Shown one piece after another: positions 1 through 8,743 of a stretch of 64,000 bases of DNA; within the stretch, counting starts at the first letter, position 1; every line of letters starts with the position of its first letter. The DNA comes from an uncultured Rhodopila sp. (GTDB lineage Bacteria; Pseudomonadota; Alphaproteobacteria; Acetobacterales; Acetobacteraceae), in assembly GCF_903915725.1 (NCBI RefSeq), contig NZ_CAIWTY010000075.1, forward strand, positions 208,874-272,873, given 5' to 3'. The position numbers and the translations under genes are program-made. Under the pieces are notes generated by a model. The model saw nothing but the letters and a program-made list of their open reading frames with translations, was not told the origin of the DNA and ran no database searches.

Positions 1-185
1 TGGCGGTAAGGCCAGTGCAGGGCGATGGTCCCGCCGGAACGGTTCTGGACAACAGACTCACGGTCGCATGCGGCAGCGGGGCTGTTACCCTCACCCGTGT
101 CCAGCTTGCGGGCCGGGCAGCGCTTGACGGCGAAGCTTTCCTCCGTGGCCACCCCGTATCGGCCGGAAGCGTGCTTGGACAGTGA
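1..185 (+). CDS. fmt: Methionyl-tRNA formyltransferase, C-terminal end (partial)
   Basis: Only the last 60 or so codons are in the window, read from base 3 to the TGA at 183-185. The fragment contains PAGTVLDN, then LTRVQLAGRAAL and GEAFLRGHPV, which fit the C-terminal tRNA-binding domain of methionyl-tRNA formyltransferase; the enzyme formylates the initiator Met-tRNA. The stop overlaps the GTG start of truA (GTGA), so the two are translationally coupled. The fmt-truA order, usually preceded by def, is common in alphaproteobacteria and supports the call. The catalytic N-terminal domain lies outside the window. Confidence 0.85.
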   Translation, partial: AVRPVQGDGPAGTVLDNRLTVACGSGAVTLTRVQLAGRAALDGEAFLRGHPVSAGSVLGQ

Positions 186-943
186 CTCGGTGGGCGCTGT
201 TGCTTGAGTATGACGGCGCGACCTTCGTCGGCTGGCAGCGGCAGACCAACGGCTTGTCCGTCCAATCGGTTTTGGAACAAGCCGCGTCCCATTTGAACCA
301 TGGTGAAACCGTCGCCAGCATCGTTGCTGGCCGGACCGACGCGGGGGTCCATGCCGAAGGCCAGGTCGCTCATATCGACCTGCCCGAGGGACATCGAGCC
401 AAATCGGTGCGCGACGCGCTGAACTACCACATGAAACCGCACCCGGTGGTGGTGCTGAAAGCCGTGGAAGTCTCGCCGGATTGGAACGCCCGCTTCTCCG
501 CCAACCGCCGCGCCTACCGTTTTCGCATCCTCAACCGGCGCAGCCGCCCTGCGCTATTGGCCGGACGGGTCTGGCACGTCCCGGTCCCGCTCGACGCAGA
601 CGCTATGCATGCCGCCGCGCAGATGCTGGTCGGACGCCACGACTTCACGTCGTTCCGCGCTGCCTCCTGCCAGGCCAAATCCCCGGTCCGCACGCTCGAT
701 CGGCTGGACGTTACCCGGCATGGCGACATCATCGAAATCGAGACGGAGGCGCGCAGCTTCCTGCATCACCAGGTGAGGAACTTCGCCGGCACGCTGAAGC
801 TCGCCGGCGAAGGGAGCTGGAGTGTCGACCGCGTGGCTGATGCCTTGGCCGCCAAGGATCGGGGGGCTGCAGGACCCACTGCTCCGCCGGAGGGCCTGAC
901 GCTGATCAGTGTCGGCTACCCAGACAACCCGTTCAGGGACTGA
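182..943 (+). CDS. truA: tRNA pseudouridine(38-40) synthase TruA
   Basis: A 253-residue protein of normal TruA length. TruA converts uridines 38-40 of the tRNA anticodon arm to pseudouridine. The catalytic motif GRTDAGVHA near residue 50 contains the nucleophilic Asp, and the N-terminal RWALLLEYDG and the later SFLHHQVRN are typical TruA segments. The start is GTG at 182, overlapping the fmt stop by three bases. The 3' end overlaps the convergent membrane-protein gene (stop at 933) by 11 bases. Confidence 0.96.
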   Translation: MTRWALLLEYDGATFVGWQRQTNGLSVQSVLEQAASHLNHGETVASIVAGRTDAGVHAEGQVAHIDLPEGHRAKSVRDALNYHMKPHPVVVLKAVEVSPDWNARFSANRRAYRFRILNRRSRPALLAGRVWHVPVPLDADAMHAAAQMLVGRHDFTSFRAASCQAKSPVRTLDRLDVTRHGDIIEIETEARSFLHHQVRNFAGTLKLAGEGSWSVDRVADALAAKDRGAAGPTAPPEGLTLISVGYPDNPFRD

Positions 944-1502
944 GCGCCACCGCGACGGATGCCAGCAATATGCCGATGGATTGGTCGAGCAGAACCAGGG
1001 ATGTCGCGATGAGCGGTCCAACCCCGAGGGCCAGCCGCGTCGCATACCACTCCAGCCACAGCGCCCAGCCGATGGCGATGAGTTGGCATGCCTCGTCAAT
1101 CACCTCGGGTGCCCCGAACAGGCCGGGAAACCCGCCGATGACGACCAGCATGCCCTCGATCACATTGCACCAGTTCCACAGCGCGATGAACCGGCCCCAG
1201 CGCTGCGCCCGGCCCAGAACCGGCGCCAGACGGTGGGTCACCTCGACAAAAAGCAGCCAGCCGAGAGCAAAGACGATCAGCTCCCGCCCCGCCAGGTGCA
1301 CGGCATTGGACGGAATGCCTGCGTCCACCCAGGACATCAACAAGCGGCAGATCACCGAGGGCACGCAGAACGCGATCGACCAGAAGCTCCGGGCGATCGT
1401 GGCGCGATCCCCCGGCACCATCATAACGCCGTCCGCGCGACCTCTGGCCAGCCGCAGCGCGGCGGAAAGGCCCGATGCCATACTGGCAACGGAAGCGTTC
1501 AT
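933..1502 (-). CDS. Integral membrane protein, paralogue of the upstream gene
   Basis: A 189-residue hydrophobic protein with several predicted membrane segments (for example FIALWNWCNVIEGMLVV and the tail LIATSLVLLDQSIGILL). I do not recognise a named family. Near its start it has ALRLARGRADGV, which closely matches IWRIARGRADGV in the gene just upstream (1499-2065). The two proteins are alike in size and also share an FNWC/LWNWC motif, so they look like a tandem duplication. The start was placed at ATG 1502 because it forms an ATGA overlap with the preceding stop. It is the last gene of a dapD-dapE-membrane protein operon. Confidence 0.75.
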   Translation of the reverse strand: MNASVASMASGLSAALRLARGRADGVMMVPGDRATIARSFWSIAFCVPSVICRLLMSWVDAGIPSNAVHLAGRELIVFALGWLLFVEVTHRLAPVLGRAQRWGRFIALWNWCNVIEGMLVVIGGFPGLFGAPEVIDEACQLIAIGWALWLEWYATRLALGVGPLIATSLVLLDQSIGILLASVAVALSP

Positions 1503-2065
1503 GACCCGGGAGCCAGAAGCGCCGGGCCGGCCACTGCCAGAAACGTGCCGACGTTCACCAGAATGACGAACAGCATGGCCCGCGCAGCCGGCAACGACAG
1601 CGCCTTGCCGGCAAGGAACCACTGCATCCAGAGACCGTACAAGCCGAGGCAAAGCAGCAGCGCGAGGTTCGCCGAGGATTCGTCCACGCCGGCGCCGATG
1701 GCGAGGCTCATGGGCACCATCGCGATGCAGGCCAGGACCGGCAATATCCACTCGCACCAATTGAACGCCGTTGCGTATCGCAACCAGGCTTCAGATCGAT
1801 TCCAGAAACGCGCCAGTTCGAACGACAGCACCGCGGGCATCAGCAGCGCGCACAACGTCATCCCGAGGCCGGTTAGCGCGCGCCTCGGTCCGTCGGAGAA
1901 CATCGCTAAAACCGTGCCGACGATGGGAAACGCCAGCAACGGCGCAAGGCTCGACAGGAACGCCCGCGGGGTTGCGCCGAAGCAGGCTACGCCGTCGGCG
2001 CGGCCGCGTGCGATCCGCCAAATCCCGACGAGTACGCTATTGCGCCGTGCGACCTGTTCGCTCAT
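1499..2065 (-). CDS. Integral membrane protein, first of a tandem pair
   Basis: A 188-residue protein starting MSEQVARRN, with a short polar N-terminus followed by IARGRADGV and about four to five hydrophobic stretches. The ATG at 2065 overlaps the dapE stop (ATGA) and the stop overlaps the next gene in the same way, so the three genes are translationally coupled. No catalytic motif is visible. Its link to lysine/peptidoglycan precursor genes is positional only, and I cannot assign a function. Confidence 0.75.
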   Translation of the reverse strand: MSEQVARRNSVLVGIWRIARGRADGVACFGATPRAFLSSLAPLLAFPIVGTVLAMFSDGPRRALTGLGMTLCALLMPAVLSFELARFWNRSEAWLRYATAFNWCEWILPVLACIAMVPMSLAIGAGVDESSANLALLLCLGLYGLWMQWFLAGKALSLPAARAMLFVILVNVGTFLAVAGPALLAPGS

Positions 2066-3180
2066 GCCAGGAACGCCGCGATGATGTCGCGATAGATGCG
2101 CGCCAGATCGCGCAGTTCGGCGACAGGGACACATTCGTCGGTCTTATGCATCGTCGCACCGACGAGGCCGAATTCGGCGACCGGACAATAGGTGGCAATG
2201 AACCGGGCATCGGAGGTGCCGCCTCCGGTGTCCAGTTTGGGGTCAATTCCGGTGGCGCCCAGGATCGCCCGGCGCAGAATATCGACCAGCGGGCCGGGCT
2301 TGGTGACAAAGGACTCGCCGCTTATCGACGCTTCCAGATCGAAGCACTCCGCATAGCGCGACAGAGTCGCGCGGACCCAGGCGGTCAGCGAGGCGCCGCT
2401 GTGGGCATCGTTGAAGCGGATGTTCAGGGCGGCGCGGGCCGAGGACGGAATGACATTGGTCGCCGTGTTGCCGACGTCGATGCTGGTGACCTGGAGCGTG
2501 GACGGCTCGAACCAGTCGGTACCCGCATCCACCGGGGCGGCGGTCAGCGCGGTCAGCGCATTGAGCAACCGATGAACCGGATTGTCGGCACGCTGCGGGT
2601 AGGCGACGTGGCCCTGGGTGCCGTGCACCTCGATCGTCATGTTGACGCTGCCGCGGCGGCCGATCTTGATCATGTCGCCGAGTCGGACGGGACAGGTCGG
2701 TTCTCCGACCAGGCAGAAGTCCGGGATCTGGTTGTTGGCGCGCATCCACTCCAGCACCTTGACCGTGCCGTCGATGGCGGGGCCTTCCTCGTCCCCGGTG
2801 ATCAGGAAGCTGATCGAGCCTTTCGGCGGCCCATGCTGCGCCACGGCGGAGACGAAGGCCGCGATTGCCCCCTTCATGTCGCAGGCGCCACGGCCGTACA
2901 GCACGCCGTCATGGACCTCGCCGCCGAACGGGCCGGTGCGCCAGTTCGAAGCGCCAACCGGCACGACATCGGTATGACCGGCAAAGCAGATATGCGGCTC
3001 TGCTGTGCCCAGGCGTGCGAAGAGGTTCTCGATCTCGCCGAAGCGCAGCCGGTGGATGGTGAAGCCCAGCCGCGCCAGCATCTCCGCCAGCGCGTCCTGT
3101 GCACCGCCATCAGCCGGCGTGACCGAGGCGCAGCGGATCAGCGCCTGAGCCAGCGATAGCGGGTCGGTCAGGTCGCTCAA
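2062..3180 (-). CDS. dapE: Succinyl-diaminopimelate desuccinylase
   Basis: A 372-residue M20-family metallohydrolase. It removes succinate from N-succinyl-LL-2,6-diaminopimelate in lysine and peptidoglycan precursor synthesis. Visible zinc-site motifs are [12 protein letters not shown] (His and Asp), [14 protein letters not shown] (bridging Asp) and ITGDEEGPA (the Glu pair, general base plus ligand). A late His is in GATMHKTDE. Length is normal. The start overlaps the dapD stop by four bases, consistent with one dapD-dapE operon using the succinylase branch. Confidence 0.97.
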   Translation of the reverse strand: MSDLTDPLSLAQALIRCASVTPADGGAQDALAEMLARLGFTIHRLRFGEIENLFARLGTAEPHICFAGHTDVVPVGASNWRTGPFGGEVHDGVLYGRGACDMKGAIAAFVSAVAQHGPPKGSISFLITGDEEGPAIDGTVKVLEWMRANNQIPDFCLVGEPTCPVRLGDMIKIGRRGSVNMTIEVHGTQGHVAYPQRADNPVHRLLNALTALTAAPVDAGTDWFEPSTLQVTSIDVGNTATNVIPSSARAALNIRFNDAHSGASLTAWVRATLSRYAECFDLEASISGESFVTKPGPLVDILRRAILGATGIDPKLDTGGGTSDARFIATYCPVAEFGLVGATMHKTDECVPVAELRDLARIYRDIIAAFLA

Positions 3181-4016
3181 TCGCGCAGCAACTCGTTAAT
3201 GGACGTCTTCGACCGGGTCTGCGCGTCCACCGTCTTCACAATCACCGCGCAATACAGCGATGGTCCGGGAGACCCGTCCGGCAGATTCTTGCCTGGCAAG
3301 GAGCCAGGGACGATCACCGAATAGGCCGGCACGCGGCCCAAATACACCTCGCCGGTCGCCCGGTTGATGATCTTGGTGGACGCGCCGATGAATACGCCCA
3401 TCGACAGCACGCTGCCGCGCTCGACGATCACGCCTTCCGCGACTTCGGACCGGGCGCCGACGAAACAATCATCCTCGATGATCACCGGGTTGGCCTGCAA
3501 CGGCTCCAGCACGCCGCCGATTCCCACGCCGCCGGACAGATGGCAGTTGGCGCCGATTTGCGCGCAGCTTCCGACGGTAGTCCAGGTGTCCACCATCGTA
3601 TTGCGCCCGACATAGGCGCCGACATTGACGAAACTCGGCATCAGCACCGCACCGGGCGCGATATAAGCCGAGCGGCGGACGACGGCGCCGGGAACGGCGC
3701 GGAAGCCGGCCTCGCGGAAGCGGTTTTCGCCCCATCCGGCGAATTTCATCGGCACCTTGTCCCAGACCGGCGCGCCGCCCGGGCCTTCCATCGGGACCGA
3801 GTCGTACAGCCGGAAGGACAGCAGCACGGCTTTCTTAAGCCATTGATTGACCTGCCAGCCGGCATCGGTCTTCTCGGCGACACGAACCGCACCGTTGTCG
3901 AGGGCGTCGAGCGCCGCCTCGACAGCGTCCCGCGCCGCACCCTTCGTGGATGACGAGAGCGTCTCCCGCTGTTCCCAAAGATCGTCGATCGGCTTTTGAA
4001 GGCTGTGCTGAGACAT
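3177..4016 (-). CDS. dapD: 2,3,4,5-tetrahydropyridine-2,6-dicarboxylate N-succinyltransferase
   Basis: A 279-residue acyltransferase that adds succinyl from succinyl-CoA to tetrahydrodipicolinate, one step before DapC and DapE. The N-terminus [16 protein letters not shown] and the left-handed beta-helix hexapeptide repeats ([24 protein letters not shown], then [13 protein letters not shown] and [12 protein letters not shown]) are characteristic. It is the first gene of the minus-strand dap operon and is of normal length. Confidence 0.97.
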   Translation of the reverse strand: MSQHSLQKPIDDLWEQRETLSSSTKGAARDAVEAALDALDNGAVRVAEKTDAGWQVNQWLKKAVLLSFRLYDSVPMEGPGGAPVWDKVPMKFAGWGENRFREAGFRAVPGAVVRRSAYIAPGAVLMPSFVNVGAYVGRNTMVDTWTTVGSCAQIGANCHLSGGVGIGGVLEPLQANPVIIEDDCFVGARSEVAEGVIVERGSVLSMGVFIGASTKIINRATGEVYLGRVPAYSVIVPGSLPGKNLPDGSPGPSLYCAVIVKTVDAQTRSKTSINELLRD

Positions 4017-4101
4017 AAGCGGCCGTTCCTGACTGAAGCGGGCGGACGATGCGCAGCGTCTTTTGTCCTGTCAACGCGCGATCGCCCGCCTGCCGCCGTT
4101 G

Positions 4102-4338
4102 TCAGCGATAATAGCCGGGATAGCCGTAAGTGACGCGGGGCGGCGCATCATAGCGCTGATGCTCACGCCATTCGTGTTCGCGCCATTCATGCTCCCGCCA
4201 CGCGTGCTCCCGCGATTCCTGATAACGCCATTCCTGGCGCTCGTGGTGGCGCCAATCCTCATCGGCGAAGGCCGGTGCCGCGGCGCCAACCGCGAATAAG
4301 GCACCAAGCGCGATCAGGGTCAGATTGCGAACTCGCAT
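4102..4338 (-). CDS. Small secreted protein with Trp-Arg-Glu-His repeats
   Basis: A 78-residue protein. A clear signal peptide (MRVRNLTLIALGALFAVG followed by AAAPAFA) precedes a mature part of only about 55 residues, dominated by the repeat WREHE (three near-perfect copies) and ending YGYPGYYR. The start at 4338 is fixed by an AAGGAGG ribosome site just upstream. Strongly charged, Trp/His-rich small periplasmic proteins of this kind are common in Acetobacteraceae and rhizobia but have no settled role. The alternating charges and His suggest metal or surface binding, which is inference only. Confidence 0.7.
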   Translation of the reverse strand: MRVRNLTLIALGALFAVGAAAPAFADEDWRHHERQEWRYQESREHAWREHEWREHEWREHQRYDAPPRVTYGYPGYYR

Positions 4339-4481
4339 GAAAGCCTCCTTCTGGCGGCAAATGGCCGCCTGAGACTGTCTATGCCAGTGAGACATGGCGA
4401 ATATTCGGCGACTTAAAGGCTTTTCCTTTCGCGAACCGGAGGTGCGCGGTAGACTCGCCTGGAGGATTCCAGGAGCGCTCG

Positions 4482-4811
4482 ATGTCAATCGGCAGTGAAC
4501 TCAAACGGCGGGCCCGCATCATGATCGCCCCGTCGGTGTTTTTGGCGATCACCGGGTATTTCGCCTGGAACGCGACCCAGGGTGATCGCGGGCTCAAGGC
4601 TTATGCGCAGCGCAAGGAGCTGCTCCATCAGGTGCTTGTCGATCAGGGTGCGGCCAAGGCCGAGCGGGACGGCTGGGAAACCCGGGTGGCTGGTCTGCGG
4701 GCGCGCCATCTGGACCCCGATACGCTGGACGAGCGTGCCCGGGCGATGTTGAACCTGGCGCAGCCGAGCGATGTGATCGTCAAGCTGGGACCTCAGGACA
4801 AGCTTTTCTAG
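4482..4811 (+). CDS. FtsB/DivIC-type septum formation initiator
   Basis: A 109-residue protein with one N-terminal membrane segment (IMIAPSVFLAITGYFAW) followed by a predicted coiled coil (LHQVLVDQGAAKAERDGWE) and the typical tail RARAMLNLAQPSDVIV. This layout is that of FtsB/DivIC, a bitopic divisome protein that works with FtsL and FtsQ. The start at 4482 has an AGGAGCG ribosome site. In many alphaproteobacteria ftsB lies next to pyruvate dehydrogenase genes; here it stands alone. Confidence 0.8.
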   Translation: MSIGSELKRRARIMIAPSVFLAITGYFAWNATQGDRGLKAYAQRKELLHQVLVDQGAAKAERDGWETRVAGLRARHLDPDTLDERARAMLNLAQPSDVIVKLGPQDKLF

Positions 4812-5678
4812 CTAACGGTTCATCATCACCGGCAGCTTGGCGTTCTCCAGCACATGGCGCGTAACACCGCCCAGGATCAACTGCCGCAGCCGCGAATGCG
4901 AGTACGCCCCCATCGACAGCATGTCGCAGCCGAAATCCGCTGCAGCCGCCAGCAGTCCGGCACCAACGGACCCGCCGATGGACTTGAAGGACACAATGCT
5001 CGCATGGATCCCGTGCAGCGCGAGGTATGCCGCCGCATCCGGCGAACCGGGGCCGCGCCGTTGGTAGCCCTCGGCTGACAGCAGCGCCACGGCCCCGGCG
5101 CGCTCCATCCAGGGCATCGCCGCCTGAACCGATGAAGCCGACTCCGCCGTGCCGTTCCAGGCGAGGCAAACACGGCTGCCGATGGTCGGCTGGGGCGTCT
5201 GGGGTGAGATCAGCACGGGGCGGCCGGAATCGAACAGCACTGCATGCAGCGCATCCGACGACGACACGTCGTCTCCGCTATCGGGGTGCGGCACCACCGT
5301 CAAATCGGCCAGCCGCGCCTGTTGGGCGACGATATCCTCCTCCCGCCCGGTCACTGAGGCGAAGCTCGCGGATGCGTGATCCGCGCCCGGGCGCGCCTCT
5401 TCCACCACGACATCGTGACGAGCGACGAACCGTTCGAACATCGACCGCACGGCATGGGCGCGGTCGTTGCTCTCCTTTTCCGTCGCGGACATCATTTCCT
5501 CGATCATCGCGCCGGAGAGGCCCTCGCCCGCCAAGGGCGCTACGTCACGGCTATCGACCCGGACGTGCAGCGCCAAAACATGCGCGTTCCAGCCGCGCGC
5601 AATGGTCAGGGCGGTGGATAATGCGGCCTCGCCAGCCGCGGTCCCCGTGAGGGGAAGCAAAAGCTTGCGTATAGCCAT
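4812..5678 (-). CDS. Tandem universal stress protein (UspA family)
   Basis: A 288-residue protein with two Usp-like halves. The first starts MAIRKLLLPLTG and carries ALTIARGWNAHVLALHV. The second contains SRVCLAWNGTAESASSVQAA and the C-terminal region MGAYSHSRLRQLILGGVTRH, which resembles the nucleotide-binding loop of Usp domains. The second half matches the family better than the first. The ATG at 5678 was chosen because the Usp domain begins there; upstream in-frame sequence has no domain content. It converges on the ftsB-like gene with adjacent stops. Confidence 0.85.
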   Translation of the reverse strand: MAIRKLLLPLTGTAAGEAALSTALTIARGWNAHVLALHVRVDSRDVAPLAGEGLSGAMIEEMMSATEKESNDRAHAVRSMFERFVARHDVVVEEARPGADHASASFASVTGREEDIVAQQARLADLTVVPHPDSGDDVSSSDALHAVLFDSGRPVLISPQTPQPTIGSRVCLAWNGTAESASSVQAAMPWMERAGAVALLSAEGYQRRGPGSPDAAAYLALHGIHASIVSFKSIGGSVGAGLLAAAADFGCDMLSMGAYSHSRLRQLILGGVTRHVLENAKLPVMMNR

Positions 5679-5754
5679 GGTCTGCTCCGTGAGACTGGTG
5701 TTGCGCATTGAGCAATGCAGGGTTGCGTGTACCGTGCAAGTAGGAGTGCAAGGG

Positions 5755-6354
5755 TTATGGGAACAGCTTCGTCTGCTCCCATCCGCCGTTCGCGGTCCGC
5801 CGATACACCGTCCGGTCGTGCAGACGATAGGGCATATCCTGCCAGAACTCGAACACGGCCGGCAGCACGCGATAGCCGGACCAATAATCCGGACGGGGGA
5901 TGTCCTCGCCCGGGTAGCGCTGTTCCGCCTCCGCGAGGCGTTGTTCCAGCAGCGCACGCTCGGGCAACGGGCGCGACTGCCGGGATGCCCAGGCGCCGAG
6001 GCGGGAGATGCGCGGCCGGGATGCGTAGTAGGCGTCGGCTTCGGCGTCCGTCACGTGTTCGACCGTCCCCTCAATGCGGATCTGGCGGCCCAGCGATTTC
6101 CAGTAGAACAGCAGGAAGACGTTGGCATTGGCTTCGAGTTCGTCGGCCTTGCGGCTTTCCTTGTTGGTGTAGAACACGAAACCGCGCTCATCGACGCCCT
6201 TCAGCAGGATGGCGCGCGCCGATGGCCTTCCGTCCGGCGTCGCGGTGGCGACGATCATGGCATTGGGGTCCTTGGGTTCGGCTCTCTCGGCCTCCGCCAT
6301 CCAGGCGTGGAACTGGGCGAACGGTGAGGCGTCCAGGGTCGTGTCGGCCGGCAT
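5755..6354 (-). CDS. pdxH: Pyridoxamine/pyridoxine 5'-phosphate oxidase
   Basis: A 199-residue FMN-dependent oxidase that makes pyridoxal 5'-phosphate. The family motifs are RAILLKGVDERGFVFYTN, SRKADELEANAN, LLFYWKSLGRQIRIEG and the C-terminal PDYWSGYRVLP and FWQDMPYRLHDR, which bind FMN and substrate. The protein is shorter than E. coli PdxH (218 residues) mostly at the N-terminus, as is usual in alphaproteobacteria. Confidence 0.96.
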   Translation of the reverse strand: MPADTTLDASPFAQFHAWMAEAERAEPKDPNAMIVATATPDGRPSARAILLKGVDERGFVFYTNKESRKADELEANANVFLLFYWKSLGRQIRIEGTVEHVTDAEADAYYASRPRISRLGAWASRQSRPLPERALLEQRLAEAEQRYPGEDIPRPDYWSGYRVLPAVFEFWQDMPYRLHDRTVYRRTANGGWEQTKLFP

Positions 6355-6521
6355 GGCGGCACTCCTTCACATCCAGGCTGCGTTGGCGGGATAACAGCAC
6401 TTTCCTGCGATCCGGCAAGCCGGGATGTGGACCCGGGCAGTCATGCGCCGCGGTTGCCCCTTGCCAGTTGCCGAGCCGCGGGCAATCACCTTAGGCAGAA
6501 GAGTGTTCCGGGAGGTTCTCC

Positions 6522-7688
6522 ATGCAAGACACGCTGCGCCCCGACCCGCATGCCCAGATCAAGGATGAGGTGCGCAAGCTCTGCGCCAAATTCCCTGGGG
6601 AGTACTGGCGGCGGCTGGACCGGGAACGCGGCTACCCGACGGAGTTCGTCACGGCCCTGACCGAGGCTGGCTACCTCGGTGCTCTGATCCCGGAGGAGTA
6701 CGGCGGCGCCGGCCTGCCGCTGTCCGCCGCGGCGGCGATTTTGGAGACGGTGCAGTCCGAAGGCTGTAGCGGCGCGGCCTGCCACGCGCAGATGTACATT
6801 ATGGGCACGATCCTGCGGCATGGCACTGACGCGCAGAAGACGGCGTATCTGCCGAAGATCGCCACCGGGGAACTGCGGCTGCAGGCGTTCGGCGTGACGG
6901 AGCCCACCAGCGGGACGGATACGACGTCGCTGCGGACCTTTGCCCGGAAAGAGGGCGACCATTATGTCGTCAACGGCCAGAAGGTTTGGACCAGCCGCGC
7001 GGAGCACTCCGACCTCATGCTGCTGCTGGCGCGCACCACGCCGCGCGACCAGATCGAGCGCCGGACCGAGGGGCTGTCGACGTTCATCGTGGACATGCGG
7101 GAGGTGTTGGGAAAGGGCCTGACGATCCGGCCGATACGCACGATGATGAACCACAACACAACGGAGATCTTCTTCGACAACATGGTGGTGCCGGCGGAAA
7201 ACCTGGTCGGGGTCGAGGGCCGCGGGTTCCGGTACATCCTGGACGGGATGAACGCCGAGCGGTTGCTGATCGCGGCGGAGTGTATCGGCGACGCGAAGTG
7301 GTTCCTGAAGAAGGCCACCGACTATGCCCGCGACCGCCAGGTGTTCGGGCGGCCGATTGGCCAGAACCAGGGGATACAGTTTCCGCTGGCCCGGGCCTAT
7401 GCGCAGATGCGGGCGGCGGAGCTGATGGTGCAGGCCGGGTGCGCGAAGTTCGAGGCGGGGGAGACTCCGGGCGAGGAAGCCAATATGGCGAAGATGCTCG
7501 GGGCGGACGCGGCCTGGGCGGCGGCCGAGGCTTGCATCCAGACGTTCGGCGGGTTCGGGTTCGCCGAGGAATACGATGTCGAGCGTAAGTTTAGAGAAAC
7601 GCGGCTGTATCAGGTGGCGCCGATCAGCACGAATTTGATTCTGTCGTATCTGGCGGAGCACGTGCTGGGGCTGCCGCGGAGTTATTGA
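6522..7688 (+). CDS. Acyl-CoA dehydrogenase
   Basis: A 388-residue flavoenzyme of the acyl-CoA dehydrogenase family, which forms the alpha,beta double bond of an acyl-CoA and passes electrons to ETF. Visible features are GYLGALIPEEYGGAGLP, FGVTEPTSGTDTTSLRT (FAD and substrate loop), VNGQKVWTSRAEHSD, and the C-terminal signature ACIQTFGGFGFAEEYDVER. A GGGAGG ribosome site precedes the ATG at 6522. Substrate chain length or branching cannot be read from the sequence. It is monocistronic. Confidence 0.92.
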   Translation: MQDTLRPDPHAQIKDEVRKLCAKFPGEYWRRLDRERGYPTEFVTALTEAGYLGALIPEEYGGAGLPLSAAAAILETVQSEGCSGAACHAQMYIMGTILRHGTDAQKTAYLPKIATGELRLQAFGVTEPTSGTDTTSLRTFARKEGDHYVVNGQKVWTSRAEHSDLMLLLARTTPRDQIERRTEGLSTFIVDMREVLGKGLTIRPIRTMMNHNTTEIFFDNMVVPAENLVGVEGRGFRYILDGMNAERLLIAAECIGDAKWFLKKATDYARDRQVFGRPIGQNQGIQFPLARAYAQMRAAELMVQAGCAKFEAGETPGEEANMAKMLGADAAWAAAEACIQTFGGFGFAEEYDVERKFRETRLYQVAPISTNLILSYLAEHVLGLPRSY

Positions 7689-7714
7689 GGCCGATCGGCT
7701 TGGGCCATCGGTTC

Positions 7715-8221
7715 CTACCGCACAGGAGGAGGATGGAGTCGCGGATCAAGGGCAAACGGTTCCTGCGCGAAAGAGTACTGTCCCGCTGCGAGCGTTCCAA
7801 TGAAGACCAGATTCCAGCTATGGGTCGATACAACACTCGGCAGCACCACGAACGAATGGGCGGTCAATAGGGCATCGCCCCAGTTCTGCTGTCCTGCGCT
7901 TGGCATCCCCGGCCTGAGCCAGTTGGCGTTGGGAACGGACGAGGGATCGATGATGCGAACCCTCGCGGGCATCGCGATGGTGATCGCGGTCAGGACGTGC
8001 CTGACCGTGTCCAGCGCCTTGAAGCCTTTATGGACGGCCACTTCGAGAATGGCGGTTGCCGGATCGACGGAGCAGTAGACCGCCCGCACACCTCTGCTGT
8101 TCCAGCGTCCACCCAGCCGGTAGGCGCCCTCACCGCTTTCCCAATTCGCGGCGAACGCCGCCTGGTCCAGACGCCAGGCCATCAGGACACCGCCTCCCAG
8201 CGTTACGGGAAGTGGCGTCAC
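7715..8221 (-). CDS. RES-domain toxin (NAD-degrading family)
   Basis: A 168-residue protein with the RES fold. It contains YRLGGRWNSRG, AVYCS and ATAILEV, which supply the conserved Arg, Tyr and Glu that give the family its name; characterised RES toxins deplete NAD+. The GTG start at 8221 overlaps the TGA of the upstream Xre-type antitoxin (GTGA). Gene order antitoxin then toxin is normal for this type II family. A second possible start is the internal Met 14 (MAWRLDQ), where the domain proper begins. Confidence 0.9.
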   Translation of the reverse strand: MTPLPVTLGGGVLMAWRLDQAAFAANWESGEGAYRLGGRWNSRGVRAVYCSVDPATAILEVAVHKGFKALDTVRHVLTAITIAMPARVRIIDPSSVPNANWLRPGMPSAGQQNWGDALLTAHSFVVLPSVVSTHSWNLVFIGTLAAGQYSFAQEPFALDPRLHPPPVR

Positions 8222-8697
8222 GTATAGACGCCGTACTCGAGCCGCCCCAGGAAATCCTGGACGATCTCGGCGCCCGCGGTTGTCGCCAGAAGGTCAATCG
8301 GACGCCTCTGATCCAGTCCCATGGCAGGCTGCTGCAGCCATCGCTCAGCCTCCTCCTGAGAACCCAGAACCGCGGTAGCCTTGACGAGGATTTCGGCGAA
8401 TTTCCAGGCCCGTCCGCTCTGCTCCTGATTGAGCAGCTTCGCCGGGGCCTCTTTGCGGCGCTGGATCGTGCGCAAGCTCATGCCTACGGCTTTTTCGAAT
8501 GAAGCCGCTTTCTGAAGGGTCTGAAGATGCCCGACGAGATGCATCAGGGCTTCCCCGGGCATGCCGTGCAAAATCATCTCATGGGCGTCGAACAAAGTGC
8601 TGACCCTGTGCCGAAGGATCCGCCGTCCGCCAAACAAGGCTGCGACGTGTTGCAGAGCGGGATCGCCGGGTGTTTCTGCGGGCATCTGAGCGGCCAT
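8218..8697 (-). CDS. Xre/MbcA/ParS-family antitoxin with DUF2384-type C-terminus
   Basis: A 159-residue partner of the RES toxin. Residues around 85-110 contain SFEKAVGMSLRTIQRRK, a helix-turn-helix-like stretch. The C-terminal third (WKFAEILVKATAVLGSQEEAERWL and FLGRLEYGVYT) is the toxin-binding domain typical of Xre-RES pairs. It probably neutralises the toxin and represses the pair. The two genes sit between the acyl-CoA dehydrogenase and rsmD, as a two-gene insertion among housekeeping genes. Confidence 0.9.
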   Translation of the reverse strand: MAAQMPAETPGDPALQHVAALFGGRRILRHRVSTLFDAHEMILHGMPGEALMHLVGHLQTLQKAASFEKAVGMSLRTIQRRKEAPAKLLNQEQSGRAWKFAEILVKATAVLGSQEEAERWLQQPAMGLDQRRPIDLLATTAGAEIVQDFLGRLEYGVYT

Positions 8698-8743
8698 CGC
8701 GGGGTCCTGTCAGGTGTCGTTTTTTCTATGACAGATGTCGCGC

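Noticed and set aside
909..2084. Long plus-strand open frame opposite the two membrane-protein genes
   Set aside because: It is an antisense open frame created by GC bias; its translation is low-complexity and has no domain, while both minus-strand genes have coupled starts.
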